Below are positions 24,403 through 37,688 of a stretch of DNA of 64,000 nt, piece by piece. Positions within the stretch are counted from its first letter, which is position 1; each line of letters opens with the position of its first letter. A program made the position numbers and the translations under genes. The notes beneath the pieces are model-generated. The model had not been told where the DNA came from. It searched no databases and saw only the letters and a program-made list of their open reading frames with translations. The DNA comes from Lentinus brumalis (Eukaryota; Basidiomycota; Agaricomycetes; Polyporales; Polyporaceae), in NCBI GenBank assembly GCA_001792895.1, contig MARA01000025.1:186001-250000 (forward strand). The letters are read 5' to 3'.

Positions 24403-25316
24403 GCCTACTACTGGCTCTTCGTTCTGTTGCTGTCGATCGCGCTTTTGTGTCAGGTGTCGAGTGTCGGGATAGATTTACTTACGTCGCGCACGCCGGGAGC
24501 TGTTGTGTGCCCCGCTCATAACGTACACTTTGCTGGGTTGTTGCTATGCTATGGCCATCGTGCGCCACCGCAGTCTCCTGGACGTGACCCTGGAATAACT
24601 CATATTATTAACCAGATGCCGCGACTTCGTGTGGTCGTGTTTGGACCAGCGCTCTCGATCTCCGCTTTGTGCTCTCCTCCTCCTCCCCACTGACCTCCGT
24701 CCTTCTGCCCCGAAAACTTGCCAGAAGGTCGCTCAGCGAGCCGGCGTGGCCACACTTGCGCTCAGCGCTCTGACGTCCACTGTCACCATCGCCCGCTCAC
24801 CATCCACGCCACTCTGACTGCACTACTTGACGTTAACAGACATGACTTTCATGCAGAGGAGAGCCTTAGCGTATTATAGTACCTACACGTATGTGGCCGA
24901 GACAAGGTCGCAACCGTACTTCGAATACACGTCAGCGACCTTACCCTGTTCTAGACATGAGGTGTCTGCCTTGCTTCGGGCGGGTGAAGTTCGAGTCTGA
25001 TAACCGGGATGAACGTCCTGCAATCCATTCACTTGCCGGAGCGTAGCGATGGCGTCTCTTGTCTTCACTAGCAAGATCACCTGCCCAGGACACCGTATCT
25101 GTGATTTACGCCGGTTCTGAGTCTGTACCGTTCCGTTCCAGAGCGTGCGTCCCGCTACTTAAGATAGTGAATGATTGGTTTACATCCACTCTGCTACGAG
25201 ATTACATCCGGAGAACAACAACATGGCAGGGTAACTTATGATACAGGGAGCAAGGCAGGACAATATGAAATACAGTGGCAACCAGTCGACGGTCGCAAGT
25301 CCAATAGAAGTGTGCT
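24403..25316. other. Intergenic between convergent genes
   Basis: About 900 bases between the stops of GRASP (+) and the BTB gene (-). No splice-supported frame, repeat or RNA gene seen. Confidence 0.5.
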
Positions 25317-27729
25317 TCAGCGAGGGAACTGCTCGCCCTCGCCCTTCTTCTCGTCGGTCACAAGCCTCTGGATGATCACAGGCCAAACTACACGAGGATC
25401 ACTCAGTACGTCAGCGCTGCAAGGACACCAGGAGTCAAGACAACGCACCCTCGTCGAAGCCGGGGTACCTGCCAGAGCGGAGGTACTGGCCGATATTGAG
25501 CATCGCGCCCTTGCGGACGTCGTCCCAGTGCGCTAACATGTAGTCGACCTCGACCTTGCGGACGTCCTCGAACGCGGTCGAGAACGCTGAGAAGACCTCG
25601 TGCACGACGGTGTCCACCGTTAGTGACTTCACGATGTGCTGGAATGCGCGCTCCTTCAGGTCTTGCAGCCCAAGCTCTACGAGGGCGGGTCAGCCCGAAG
25701 TCCTGCTGGAGCGACCCGGGTGCTTACGTTCGGCGAGGCGGTATACGGACTTCGCGGACGGCGGCCGCATCCGCCCAGGGTTGGTGCGCTCCCACTCCGC
25801 TATCCACTCCCTGCGCGAGCGTGGGCCGACGACGGCAGGGCCAGTCAAGGGCGGAGTCTCTCTAGGCAAGGCGGCTGGCGTCGACACCACGGAAGAGGTG
25901 TGATGCGCCACAGTCGACGAACTGGACGTCGAGAGGAATGACGAGGAGAGTGGCGCGAAGAGGATCATATCTGTGTAGATCTGCGCAGGCATTCAGATGA
26001 GAACAACAAAGTAGAACCCCACGGCGAAGCTTACGTAGTACAGCACGGCGCGATACGTCGAGTATGCGACGTCTCGCACGACCACACGCGTCTTCTTAGG
26101 TCCTGGTGCCACCAGTGGGTTTCCGGTTGGCGGAGGGAGAGGCTGGGTAGCTGGAGAGCGTGCTTCCGTCTCGTTCTGCTCCAGCGCACGCTCTCTGCTC
26201 CGGGGTGTAGAGGGATGCGACAGCTTCGGGCGAATGTTCCGTGCGCTGTGATCCTGTTCGTCGCTGTGGTCCAGCACGTCCGCTCCGAAGAGCACCGGGT
26301 GCTCGAATGTGTCGTCGTTGGTCACAGAGACGCGCTTGTTCGACACTGTAGGTGTGTTGATCTGCACGGGGTCGCCCTCCGTCGAGTACGTTGCCTGCGC
26401 CTCCTGTCGCTCTGGCTCTTCCATAGGGAAGTCACCGTCGTTGTCCATGTTCTCATCATCATCCTCAAAGTCCGAATCGTCGAACTGCTGTGCGACCCCG
26501 CCGAGCTCAGACACGCTCGCGTCGTCTGCTGGCACGTCGGCCTCAACGTCGACCGCGCCTTCGGAAAATCCTGGCTTGAACACTGCTCGCAATAGATTGG
26601 TATGCCGCTGACATTATTAGCAGATTCATGATGAATTCTCACTGGTGGCATAGTAGTCAACTCTTCGGAGGAGCTTCTTGGAGGCGTAGATCCTGCGCGA
26701 CTCCCGTCCACGTCGGGGCAGTACGAATTCCACGTCCGAGTACATGGGGCTGTTGAACGCTCAGTAGCTGGCCGATGATATGCAGCAGATGACATACTCG
26801 TCTAACAGACTACCCATTGAGTCAAGGAGGTCCTTCGGTATGAGGTACCGGGGGATCGCAGGGACCGACGCGGTAGGGACGAATGCGGTGGATATCTTGC
26901 ATATTATCGTGAATGCGTCTTGTGTTCTCACCGTGGATGGCTGGTAGTATACCGCATCTCTGCGAGCAAAATGCACCCAGCCCCAATTCTGGGCCTGCAT
27001 GTCTCTCCATAAGCCAGGGAAATGGCCGTCTTCGAGACAGCACTTACGCCGGGGTAGTGGAAGGAATGGTCGTGGGCAGACTTTTGGGCAAACTCCATAG
27101 TCTTTGCAACGCTGGACGATCCATGATCAGCATGGCACCGCTCCACGTGTACACCGTCGCTGCGCACTTGCGGATCGCGAACTCGAAGTTAAACAAGCCC
27201 TCTCGGTACCATCTGTCGGCACTCATCGTCAGAGCAGGCTGCACGTCATGCGCTCAAGCTCACCTCCTATTCACGGCTCTTTCTTTCTCAGCCGCGGTGG
27301 GCTGAAGCCGAAGTACGATACTGTTCAGCTTCCGAAGACGCGGGCGTCGCATGGTCACCAACCTCGCACGAAAGATACAAGCTCACAGTCGGCTGCCCAT
27401 CGGGTCCGACAACGCCTGAGTTCGCATAAAACAATATCTGCGCGTGCACATCAGCCAAAGTCTGTTCGACTTTGCGTGTTACGGACCTGCCACCGGCCAC
27501 CTCCGAACCTAGGGGACTTCATGACCTTGGACTTTCCTTCCCCTTTGCTGGAACGGAGAGACGTGAGCTCATCTGAACAGTAAAATTGTCTGCATCATCA
27601 CCTGTTATCGAACAAGTTCTTCAAGCCTCGCACTACCCACTCGAAATTGAGTGTGGTATTCTCCCGCGCGTCAGGGATTTGAGCCACTTGAGCCTCCTGG
27701 CTTGCTTTGGAGAACGTCAGCGACGACAT
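25317..27729 (-). CDS. BTB/POZ domain protein with N-terminal MATH-like domain
   Basis: Likely a Cullin-3 substrate adaptor of the type common in Agaricomycetes. Eleven exons joining in phase: 27602-27729, 27487-27547, 27322-27437, 27168-27221, 27048-27111, 26798-26994, 26643-26749, 26035-26582, 25728-25980, 25449-25676, 25317-25387; 608 residues. The MATH-like N-terminus has NFEWVVRGLKNLFD, FGGGRWQILFYANSG, SLYLSCE, WYREGLFNFEFAIR, HDHSFHYPG and NWGWVHFARRDAVYY. BTB domain: SDVEFVLPRRGRESRRIYA, SKKLLRRVDYYATMFKPGF, then an acidic, disordered insert of about 120 residues, then YSTYRAVLYYIYTDMILFAP and the BACK-like end LGLQDLKERAFQHIVKSLT, FEDVRKVEVDYMLAHWDDVR. The large acidic insert inside the BTB fold is characteristic of this fungal subfamily. 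Confidence 0.9.
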
Positions 27730-27886
27730 ATTCGAGCAATTTCCGGCTCCAATTTCCACCACGGGACGTATATGCGTGGCAAGCCGCAAGATGGTGGTGG
27801 ATAGGAAAGAAGAATGGTTTATGTACACTCGGAGTACTCATGTCGGCAATAAGGTTTAGCGCCGTGGTTCACGCGCTCTGCGCAGT

Positions 27887-29311
27887 CGACGTCGCGCCCA
27901 AGACTAGATCCCTTAAGCTTGAATCAACACCACCACAACAAAGAAGAGGCAGAGTGCGAGAAGCTCAAGACCGTTGATGAGGCTGCGAAATATGTGGAAA
28001 CCGATTCCGAGGTGTGTTTGTGTTTGCTCCTTTGCTCCTGGAGAAGTTGGAAGTGATGCCGAGCTCGAGCCTCAGGCTTTACCGAAAGACGTGGAGTCTG
28101 GACCCAGAAGGCCGCTGACTACTGCGAACGGTGCTCCATTGAACCCGCGCAAGGTCGAGGTTGTCCAGCGCAATCTCGCGACTCTCAGCTAGCCAGTACG
28201 CTGCCACGTACTGCACTGTACGTTGCGAAAAATCACACTCGGCGACCCACTGAATCACCACTGATAACGTCTGTGTCTCACAAACAGACATCAATTACTG
28301 TAAGTACCCTGCTGCCACCACCTGGCCGACTGCTACGATGTTGTCATGACGTCCGGGTCGCAGGTTTGTGTACAAATGTTGTTCTTTGTGCATGTGGGTG
28401 CGGACGCTCATTGAGGTCTATATATACAGGCGGCTGGCGTATGCCTACGATGTCAACCCGCCCAAGCAGGAGCACCTCAATTTCGAGTACGTGCCCTGGA
28501 TCCATTTGGCCTTGTCATTTAGTCATGACCCTTCAACATCCATTCTTTCCCTTGCGTAGGTCAAACTACTAACTCAAGTACCATCATCTACTCGTCGGAG
28601 CATCCTTCTCATGACACCAGTCGTCTAACTCATATTCAAGCATGAGCACATCCACAACAGATCACGACGGAGGCCGCAATGCAAGCTTGCTCTTCTTGCG
28701 CACGTTCTCTGTGAGTTGCTACAACGCGTAACACCGTGGCGTTGACATTCAGACTCGGTTTGATCCCGTCGCAGCACGAGAGGGCCTATAAGATCAGGAA
28801 GGACAAGCTGCCTCCTTCGAAAGACAACATCAGGTCCAGCACGTTGGCCACATAGTCCGATCTCCCTAGCGACTGGAAGTCAACTGACTACTACTACGCT
28901 CTTGGCTGGCCTACGACGGACGAACGTTACGAGATGGTCATGGGCCATGGCATTTGGCCTATGTTCCAGTGATTCATCCATCGGCAAGGCGACAGCGCAA
29001 TATGCCAGGTTTTGGGATTTATTAGCTTCCCTGAGGACGCTCGGACGTATCAGACACATCAACACCTTCTAAAGGCAAACGAGGGGGAGTGCAAGGTCGA
29101 CGTTCAGCCGGAGAAGCTGCGTCCGTACTCGACCGAAGATGGCTCCGGCAGACAGGTGCTGGCAATTGCCTACACGAAGGATCCTTACATGCTGAAGCCG
29201 CACATGTCGCAGGTCTCTTTCGAGTGGCTGGAGAGTCTGCTGGGTCCTGCGCAATGGTATATGTCTCTGTACCCGAAGAGTCAATGGGACTCGCACGATA
29301 TCGCCTGGTGA
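27887..29311 (+). CDS. Unrecognised multi-exon gene (structure incomplete)
   Basis: Several short stretches look coding on the plus strand and are bounded by plausible splice sites: about 27887-28011 (EECEK-like, ending KYVETDSE before a GTGTGT donor), about 28431-28487 (RRLAYAYDVNPPKQEHLNFE), about 28642-28709 (MSTSTTDHDGGRNASLLFL), about 28773-28831 (HERAYKIRKDKLPPSKDN) and 28856-28969 (SDWKSTDYYYALGWPTTDER). The longest runs from about 29010 to the stop at 29311 and contains FISFPEDARTYQTHQHLLK and LAIAYTKDPYMLKPHM. Not all joins keep phase and the N-terminus is unresolved. No domain recognised. The Tyr-, Trp- and Pro-rich blocks look like true protein. It may be a decaying gene. Confidence 0.4.
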
Positions 29312-31181
29312 AACGAATCAAGTCAGTGACGGTGAGTGCCTGAGGCCGATTGGCCTTTGTGTCCACTCTACACATAGCTAACCCCGCCTCCAGCTTCAGT
29401 ATATCTCGATAGAATTACAACACGGGTCACCGGGCGTCCCGACTCAGTTCAGAAGGGGTCGAGTTTGAGCTACGAGGGAGCGTCGAAAACGTTCGACGGA
29501 TTTCAATACATAGATCAGAGATGTAACTGGGTATTGCACATGTCACTGCGAGCTCGTGAGCATGTGAAGCTGTAAATTGAAGGCGAATATCTTGCAAGCT
29601 GAACATGAGGGGCATATCGGCTGATACTCAGCCATGCCTTGAGCCCTCGCAAGTCAGGGCATAGCGCGCGCATGGTACTCAGTCGATGGACGGGTTTGAG
29701 GACTCTTCTCAGCCCCGGTTGTGCAGAGTGTCCATGGCGGTCGCTTGCAGGTCCCAAGAGTCACTGAGCCTTACGCGGGGCGTGACGCGACGCGACGCGT
29801 TTGCACGTGAGTGTCGTCACACTCATCATGTCACCGCCGTCGGTCTCTGGAGTCTGCGGCTCTGCCTCGCTGGCGGCTCGAATTCTTACCTGAACATGAG
29901 CTTGATCTTTGCCTCTGGATACCGACAGTCAAAACCGTCCATCGTACCATGGCGCGGAAGCTCGAGCATATTCATCGCTCTCCAGATGGACATTGGACAA
30001 CTCGGAACGAAGACAGAAGGACAGCGTCAACATAGTACTGCAACTCATATCAGACGGATGGCCATGGTCACCAACAGTTGTGCCCCTGGAGTGCGCATGT
30101 CGGAGATGAGGTACGCTTGAACCAGGGGTTTTGGAAACACGCGCGGGCGGTGGTCCATAGCTGTCGAGACGGCAGCATTTACAGTGAGCATCGATAGGCA
30201 TTGATTAAAGTAAGTCACTTTCTGCATCTCTTCAGACTCAACTCCAACATCTCTTATGTCCGTCGTTCTTCACAAACATTTGCTCGTCATGCAACGTCGT
30301 GCGCCTCATTGAAGTTTATGAAGTAATGGCAGTGACTGCGAATGATGCTCTACAGCGATGATTTGATACTGCGCCATACAGGTCTCACGTCTATACACTT
30401 ATGCTGCAAGTAGCATACGAAGGAGCAAGCGAGACAAGACAACGAGGGCTGGAATCATCGCTATTGGGTACGTCTCTTGGCAGTCTTCCACACGCCATTC
30501 ACCACGGAGCGCCGAAGTGTAGAGTACGCATCGTCTCCTGGACCCTCCGAGGCAACGCCACATCCTCTCCTGAGCCATAAGCAATAATCACCAGCCTTCC
30601 TCCCTCTGTCGTCGGACTCATGAACTCACGACGTCAAAAAAAAACTGGCGCTCCGCTTGGACAAATTCTAGTTGGCCGCCGACTGCGGCGAGTGCCCTGG
30701 CGGCCATCGGCTTCGGGAAAGAGTCATTCTGCGGTCAGAGTCAATATCGTGAAGTGACGACAAGCACCTGTAGGCGATCGGCAGTGCGCGCTGCAGCCTG
30801 CATTTCCAATAGGAAGTCACTGCCTCCACTGCAGACACCGGTGCTACGGCCATATGGGGCCCGATCGGAAACAAGCACAGACCGACTGGATTTACGCAGG
30901 GACCATCGCAACAATGGGAGGAGCGTACTGCTTTCGCATCGCTACTATTGAGCGGCTCCGCGGCACAACAAAGGAATATCGGTGAGTCAAGTTCGCTGCG
31001 TCCCAGTCATTCTATGCATGGACGCCACGCCTCCTGGCTCCTGCGCTTCCGAGCGCCAATAGACACAAGCGGCGTAACTTGCCATATTTGTCTACTGTGA
31101 ACAGGTATAAAGCTCACGACGCAGAACAGCGCCTCTCCTCCAACCCGCGGCAACTTCTGCAGCTGTCGCAATCCTTCCACC
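29312..31181. other. Intergenic, no gene recognised
   Basis: About 1.9 kb upstream of the AAA+ ATPase gene. Open frames here (e.g. 29686-30120 +, 29929-30201 -) have no motif or splice support. The last few hundred bases must contain the ATPase promoter. Nothing else seen. Confidence 0.4.
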
Positions 31182-33399
31182 ATGGCCTCCACCGTCAGTG
31201 CAAGCTCGAGCTCGTCCATCGTCCCCGCCTCGTCTCCCCCGACCTCAGTCGAGGAGCTCCCGTCGCTCGAGCTAGGCATCAAGTACGTGGATTCCAAGTA
31301 CGACGAGGACAAGAACGTCTGGGACTATGAAGATACTACGAACCCGGACGTGCCGGCGGAGCTGGTGCAGCCTGTTGGTACCGACACGTCAGACGCGGAC
31401 AGCGACTGGAGTAAGTTCTGCTTTGTTGTCGTTCGCAAGCACTCTCGTGCGCAAGAGAAACACAAGCGCACGATCTCCTTCGAGGTCGTCATCAAAAGTC
31501 GATACCTCCGCACGGCATGTCAGGACGTCATGCAGCAGGTTCGAGGCATCTCGTGGGTCTCTGAGCCACTCGCTGTGAGTACCGCCACTTCTTTGCGCTA
31601 GACCTCATCGACTCATCATTGTACCCGTGCACAGCTGGACCCAAAGCTCCTCATCACGTTCTTCCCGAACTTGGAGGAGTACGCGCAGAACCTCGAGTCG
31701 CGCGAGCGCACAGAGGAAGAGGAGCGTGTCCTCTTGTCCCTTCGCACCCTCCTCGAGTGGATCCGGAGCAACTACCGACAGACATTGGCGCGCATTTCTA
31801 GCCTTGTCTCTCACGGCGAGATCACCTTCGACCTCCTCTACGCCATCCTCTTGCCGGGCACCATCATTGTCCGCCGCTGCCCGACTACGCGCGAGACACG
31901 CGCTATCCGCCTGTCGAGCGCATCCAAGCTCGTGAACTCGTGCGGGCAACAGTTCTATGCGCTCGACTGTGAGGGGCTCGAGGAGATGGTGGACGAGGCT
32001 GAAGACGAGAACATGGACACCAACATCGGTTGGTCGGACGATGACCTGGCTGCGCGCTCGGGCGCGCGCTTCGGGTTCGTCGGGACCAGGGCGGTGGTAA
32101 ACTACTTCGACGGCGTCGAGAAGATCAACACCCTCAGCGCGTTCCCGATCCAGTACCATCCTGACCCAGAGGGCCTGACCGCACTCCTGCTGGCGCGGGC
32201 GCGAAAGTGGGCTTCGATGAGCGGCGTACACCACATGCACTGTCGGGGAACCGCAGGGCGCTGGGAGTATGTGGGCAACAACCAGAAGCTTTGCAAGTAC
32301 AGCGTCAGTCCACCTTCCTTCTTCCGTCATTCCTGTCATACTCACTGGTCTCTCTCACGCAGATCAAGTCTCGTGTCATGGTTGACAAGGCAAGCTTCAG
32401 CAGGGTCGACGCCGACTACGACCTCCCTATGCCCGAGTTCGCACTGCCGAACCGGATCGGCGCGGAGTCTCTCACGGACGATGAGCTCCTCCTCGCCTCG
32501 CCGATCGTGTTTGGATTCAGTCTGTCGGACAAACTGTGGCGTGAGTAACGCTCAGTATCTCGTTTTCGAGTCGCTGCTGACGAAAACTCTGCATAGTTGA
32601 GTACAACATCAACCATATCACCCCGATCGACTGGAACGACGAGGCGTTTGCGGGACTGGTCCTGACGCCAGAGCGGAAGACGCTGCTGCGCTCTCTCATC
32701 GAGGCGCACGGACGGCTGAGCTCGAGCGGCGAAGGTGCCTTCGACGATTTCGTCCGCGGCAAGGGCCAGGGTCTCGTCATCAACCTCTTCGGTCCTCCCG
32801 GTGTCGGCAAGACGCTCTCCGCCGAGGCCACGAGCGAGCACCTCCACCGCCCTCTGTACATCGTCGGCAGCGGCGACCTCGGCACGACCGCGCACGAGCT
32901 CGACCAGGCCCTCGAACATGCGTTCAGCCTCGCCGCATCCTGGAACGCAGTGCTGCTCATCGACGAGGCGGACGTCTTCCTCGAGCAGCGCTCGCTGCAC
33001 GACATGGAGCGCAACGCCATGGTCGCCGTCTTCCTCCGCCACATCGAGTACTACCGCGGGATCCTCTTCCTCACGACGAACCGCATCAAGACCTTCGACG
33101 AGGCGTTCCTCTCCCGGATCCACGTCGCGCTGCACTTCAGCGACCTCACGGAGTCGACGAAGGCACAGATCTGGCGCTCGTTCCTCGCGAAGGCGGGCAT
33201 CCCCGAGGAGGAGGTGTCCGATGCGCTCCTCGCGAAGCTCGCGGTGCGTGACATCAACGGTCGGCAGATCAAGAACGCGTGCAGGACGGCGACGTCGCTC
33301 GCGTTGAGCCGGGGTGAGAGGATGCGGGTTGAGCATCTAGAGGAGGCGTTGAACGCGATGGAGGAGTTCCTGCGGGAGTTTGCGTCCATGTCGAACTGA
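31182..33399 (+). CDS. AAA+ ATPase with long N-terminal region
   Basis: ATP-driven remodelling enzyme of unknown substrate, of the fungal group with a DUF7025-like N-terminal domain. Four exons in phase: 31182-31574, 31635-32303, 32363-32540, 32597-33399; 680 residues. The N-terminal part has CFVVVRKHSR, VVIKSRYLRTACQDVM, LLYAILLPGTIIVRRCPTT and FPIQYHPDPE. The single C-terminal AAA module has Walker A GPPGVGKTLSAE, Walker B VLLIDEADVFLEQR, sensor 1 GILFLTTNRIKTFDEAFLSR with an Arg-finger candidate, and the lid INGRQIKNACRTATSLA. The start at 31182 has context ACCATGG. No neighbour suggests its substrate. Confidence 0.9.
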
Positions 33400-33596
33400 G
33401 CGCCACTGCTCGGGGGTGAGGGGTGAATGGATTTGTACTATACACTAGACCACACAATGTACATTAGAACACGCATATAGATCCTATCGTTACTGGTTCA
33501 TGACGAGGTGTGCCTATAGTCAGACGTGGGAAGACGACTTGAATAGCTAAAGATTATCATCATACCGACGGTGGGCTGGTGTGTGGCGATCATCCT

Positions 33597-35029
33597 TTAC
33601 CAGTACTGCCACATGGTCTCATACACTAGGGGCCCGCTACTTGGCCGCCTCTTCGTCGCCTGGTTAGGCGTGTATAAATCGACTACGATTTCGACGCTCG
33701 CAGTCGTGAGGGATGGCTGACAAGCAAGCAAGCGTTCCGCCAACTCGTCGGCCTCCCAGAAATCCAATAGGTCCCCAAGGAACGAATCATTTTCGCAGAG
33801 GAGCCGGAGATCTTCGCAGTGGAACATGAGCTCCACCGTCTCAATCGGCACGCTGCTCACAATGGTTTCCAAAATTTCCTGATAGTGACGATGTCAGTTT
33901 GATACTGCAGTGGCGGAGGTGTCGATGCTGCCAGCCGACTCACATCGATGTCGTCCGTTTCTACATTCCAGTCATCCGGCCCCCAGGTGACGTCGAAAGC
34001 TAACGACACCAAATTCGGAAGTAGGGACTGGGAGAACAGCGAGACGAACTCGGGATCCTCGAAGCACTCGCCGCTCACCAATGGGCCAATCTCCAACGAG
34101 AGATGCGACGGGGACGTTTGCGACAGGACTGCAAACAGCCGAGAGACGTCCAGGTCGGAACCTCGAATGTGGATCTTGAGGCGGTCGAGACGATGTCTCA
34201 CCCCAAGCATGTACAGATCGTCGAGGTTTCCATGGAAGAGGCGGAGCAGTGGGAATGGATCTTCGTGCCACATGGACGTCTCCGCATCATCCTCGCTACG
34301 GGAAGAGATTCGGAGCGCTTCTAGGTTCGGAAAGGTCGCGACGAGGTGCGGGATGCGCGGCATGAATGGGCATACTATGGTCAGATCCCGCATACGGGGA
34401 TAGCATGGGCTGGCATCGATCCACGGCAGATGGGTGTCGAGTTTTTCGAGAGTGTCTCGAGAATTCAGGAGGAGCGGGATCGGGTTGATGGCTTGCCCGT
34501 GAGGAGTCAACTTCAAGGACACCAGCCGTGAGCGCGTTGCGTGCAATATCTCGTAGAAGAGCATGGGAAGCAGCAGTTCGAGGTCGAGATCCCGGATGTG
34601 TTGGAGCGACGCGATGGCTGCTCCTAGGCGGGCAACTTCCGGGTTCAACAGCGTGGCTGCCATGTCGTCGACACTGACTCGCAGACGGGTGAGGTTTATG
34701 GCCTGCCGCTGCAGCCGGGTGAAGAGAGCAAGAAGTGCGTCGATTCTGGGAGGAGGATGAGCGATCTCGAGAGAGAGGTCGCGCAACGAGCGTAGCCGGT
34801 ACGCGGATTCTTCTTCGCCGTTACGTGGCCCTATGAACTGGAGGAACGAGGACAGCTTCCTTGGGCCCAACCCCTGCAGGACGACGTCCCTGAGAAGGTA
34901 CGGCGATGCCTGTTGGTTGAGAATGTGGCAGGTCTTGACCAAAGCCAACGTAGTCTTGTGGTCAACGACAGATAGTATGAGGTGCCATACATCCACTGTG
35001 TTTTGAAGCGCGATGGGATATCCTGGCAT
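33597..35029 (-). CDS. F-box-like/leucine-rich protein, copy A (intact)
   Basis: Two exons, 33944-35029 and 33597-33878, joined in phase 0; 455 residues. The N-terminus has an F-box-like module: DVWHLILSVVDHKTTLALVK, then TCHILNQQASPYLL. The middle is built of leucine-rich strands (LRSLRDLSLEIAHPP, ATFPNLEALRISS, LYMLGVRHRLDRLKIHIRG, SHLSLEIGPLVSGE). The second exon is a separate C-terminal module with the pattern ADELAERLLACQPSLT. F-box proteins recruit substrates to SCF ubiquitin ligases; that role is inferred from the family. Closest local relative: copy E at 54547. It is the best in-window reference for that copy. Confidence 0.85.
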
Positions 35030-35879
35030 AGACCTTCACGTTCAAGGCAACACGGCTGTCAAGTTCGGATGCTCGTCAGTAACTTAATGGTTTGATAGAT
35101 GTGTACGTGCCTGAGAGTCGGACTCGGTTTGGATGAGGAGCTGACATAGGTGGGAGGGAGGCCTAGTACTTGATAATGTTTCCCTTAAGCAGACAATTGA
35201 CGGGTCTATCGATTGGGGGGCAGGACAACACGACAACCGAATCCGGGCATCCTGTTGTTGTCCTGCTAGTCAACTGCTCGTATGAGCGCTTGCGTCGGCA
35301 ACCGGTGTGCGGTCATGGGATAATTGGGTAGTGTCAACGGTGTCTTGAACAAGTTGAAGCTGAAGCTTGAAGTCTGCTGCGCCGAACAAACTTGGTAATC
35401 ACGTACCATCTGCTTGGACGTATTGTAGTCAGTATAACGTAGAACTACCGTACATAGCACATAAAGTATTGTATAGTAACTAGCAGCACTACTATTGTTT
35501 CGTCTACTCCAGCAATTCCAGCGGGACTCGCCTTCTTTAGTAGCGACGATCAATGCACGATGTCCACTGCGATCCGTTGCCCGAAGATCCGATAGGGCCT
35601 CAGCGAATAGTCGCGGCCAACTAGAATCATGACGGTCCCACCGCACGGTCCTACGCATTGTGAGTCCGGCATACGATGCGCCGGTCGAGAGGAACCGCCC
35701 TGTCGTGGGTTTGAGCCGCCGCAACAGCACGGATACTTGTACACGGCGTCAGAGCAAGTCAGCACAGAGTCGTCGTCCGGCTTCTGACGCTCGAGATAGG
35801 CCACTGTCCCGAGGTCTTCCGTCTCGAGCCTGCGTTTGCATCAGCACTGTTCTCACTGCAGGCACCGTAATATCGCGAC
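35030..35879. other. Intergenic, no gene recognised
   Basis: About 850 bases between the F-box-like gene A and the zinc-finger gene, both on the minus strand. The 35270-35500 part is AT-rich. Short frames such as 35266-35730 (-) have no support. Confidence 0.4.
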
Positions 35880-37688
35880 TCACTTAAACCCCATTTGACG
35901 CATACGTTCTCTGATCTTCTCGTGCCGGTTGTGGGCGTGAATCCGTGGCTGAGCGACAATCGAGTACGCGCCATGGAACGCGAGGACCTGCGTCCCGCCG
36001 CGCGTCTGATTCAGCTGCTGATCGACCCACGCCATTCGCAAGGCAGAGAAGAACGTGTCGATGTTCGGGTACACCGTGCCGCCCTCCTTGCGCGTCAACT
36101 CATCCCGCCAGTAGTCTCCCTTGTCCTTGGCGACAACACGCAACTCGGGATTTTCGCGGTAGCCTTCGGTCCACCTGCTGAACCAGCTGTCAAACTCGCG
36201 CTCGCGCATCTTCTTCGTTAACCGCTGACGGGGTTTCGGCTCCGAAACAGGGACGGCTGCGGACGAGGAGACCACCGCATTCGTCGCGCTGATCGCGGGG
36301 AGGAGCGCGGGACGTGTATCCTTCCGCGGAACGTCCTTCTGCGAAAGCGCCTTGAGCCGACACATCGTGCACTTGTCCCAGCTATCCGTCAACATGGTGT
36401 CGCCGCACGACGAGCAGCAGTGAGTGACCAAAGCGTTGTCGCTGGAGTCAGTGTCAGGTGCTCTGGGAGCCGCCTGCGGTCGAGGTTGAGGTGCAGCCAA
36501 TACCGAAGCACTGCGGAGGGCGGAACCAGAGGCGCTGTGGACGTTGGAAGCGACGGTTTCACTGGAAGAGGGTGGATGGTAGACGACGCAGCGCTTCAGC
36601 ATACGTTGCATACCGCGCACTTTCTTGAACGCTCTTGGAGGAGATGGTTGTCGCGACATTGATAGACCGGGTATGTCGGGATGTGGGCGTAACGGGAGAG
36701 AAAGGCCCGGGATGCTCTTGGCCACATGTTTGGACTTCGTCGCGGTCGACTGCTTGGACGCTCCAGCGGGCCCTGCAGCTGCGGAAGGACCCTTGCCCTT
36801 GAAGTCAATGAAGGGCGCAGAAGCCGTGGGGACCTTGGACTCCGACTCATCGTCCGTACGACGTACTTTCGAAGACGGTCCTGCGACTGGCTCTTCGAGG
36901 GGACGTTTCTTCGACATGTCCTTGCGAGGGACAGAAGCCGACTGCTCGGGTAGTGCTGGACGGGATATGGCCTTCAGAGGGGTGAAGCCGAGAGGTAGAG
37001 CGGGCGCAGAGGACCGCTTTGTTGTACTCGGGCGTGATATACTGGATGTGGCCGGCTTTGACGCGGACGCGAATGGTGGTTCTTCGACAGGACGGCTCTT
37101 AGATGGCCCCACAGCGGGCTCTTGAGGCGGACGCTTTGCAGAATTGCTATGCGAAGACATAGCAGCCGCTTTTGAGGCGTCGTACACGATGCTCGGACTA
37201 TCTGAACCAGGCGAACTTACCGATGATTGTATGCGCTCCATCCTCCTTGGCCGGAGTGCGTGCCAGATTGTTCGTGATGGAACTCTTATGGGCTTTCTCT
37301 GCATGCCTTCGCACAAGCGACGCGTCTTGATGCGAATATTCGCCGCATTTGCAGGTCATGAGCTTGGTCTTGTTGTCTCGGTGGATCGTGGCTTGCGTTG
37401 CTGCGGTTACGCGTTTGAGCGAGCCGCATGTGACTACACATGCCTGATACTCACCTCCATCCCAGATCTTGGTAGTCTGGCTGTGCAAATTAGACTCATG
37501 CGAGCTTATGTTGTGCCTGAGCATGTCTTTCGAAGTCGATGAAGCGACATATTCACATCCTTCCCAGCGACAGGGCTGGGTATGCCCCGTGCTTCGAGGC
37601 TATGCCGCAGAGTTGTGAGTGAGGAGTGATCCACTGCGGCTGTACTGCAGCTTCTTACATATATATTCTTCCTTCTGACCTTTTTCAT
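35880..37688 (-). CDS. Zinc-finger protein with C2H2-like fingers and a C-terminal zinc ribbon
   Basis: Four exons in phase: 37659-37688, 37455-37599, 37221-37400, 35880-37168; 547 residues. First finger: CRWEGCEYVASSTSKDMLRH followed by a second His (C-x4-C, H-x4-H). A second, atypical finger has TCKCGEYSHQD and RRHAEKAH. A long Ser/Pro/Lys/Arg-rich disordered stretch follows, with basic clusters KRPLEEP and SKVRRTDDE. Near residue 390 is a four-Cys ribbon, HCCSSCGDTMLTDSWDKCTM followed by Cys, and the C-terminus has REFDSWFSRWTEGYRENPEL. Probably a nuclear nucleic-acid-binding protein; no orthologue recognised. Exon 1 is short, and its start (ATG at 37688) is the least certain part. Confidence 0.75.
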
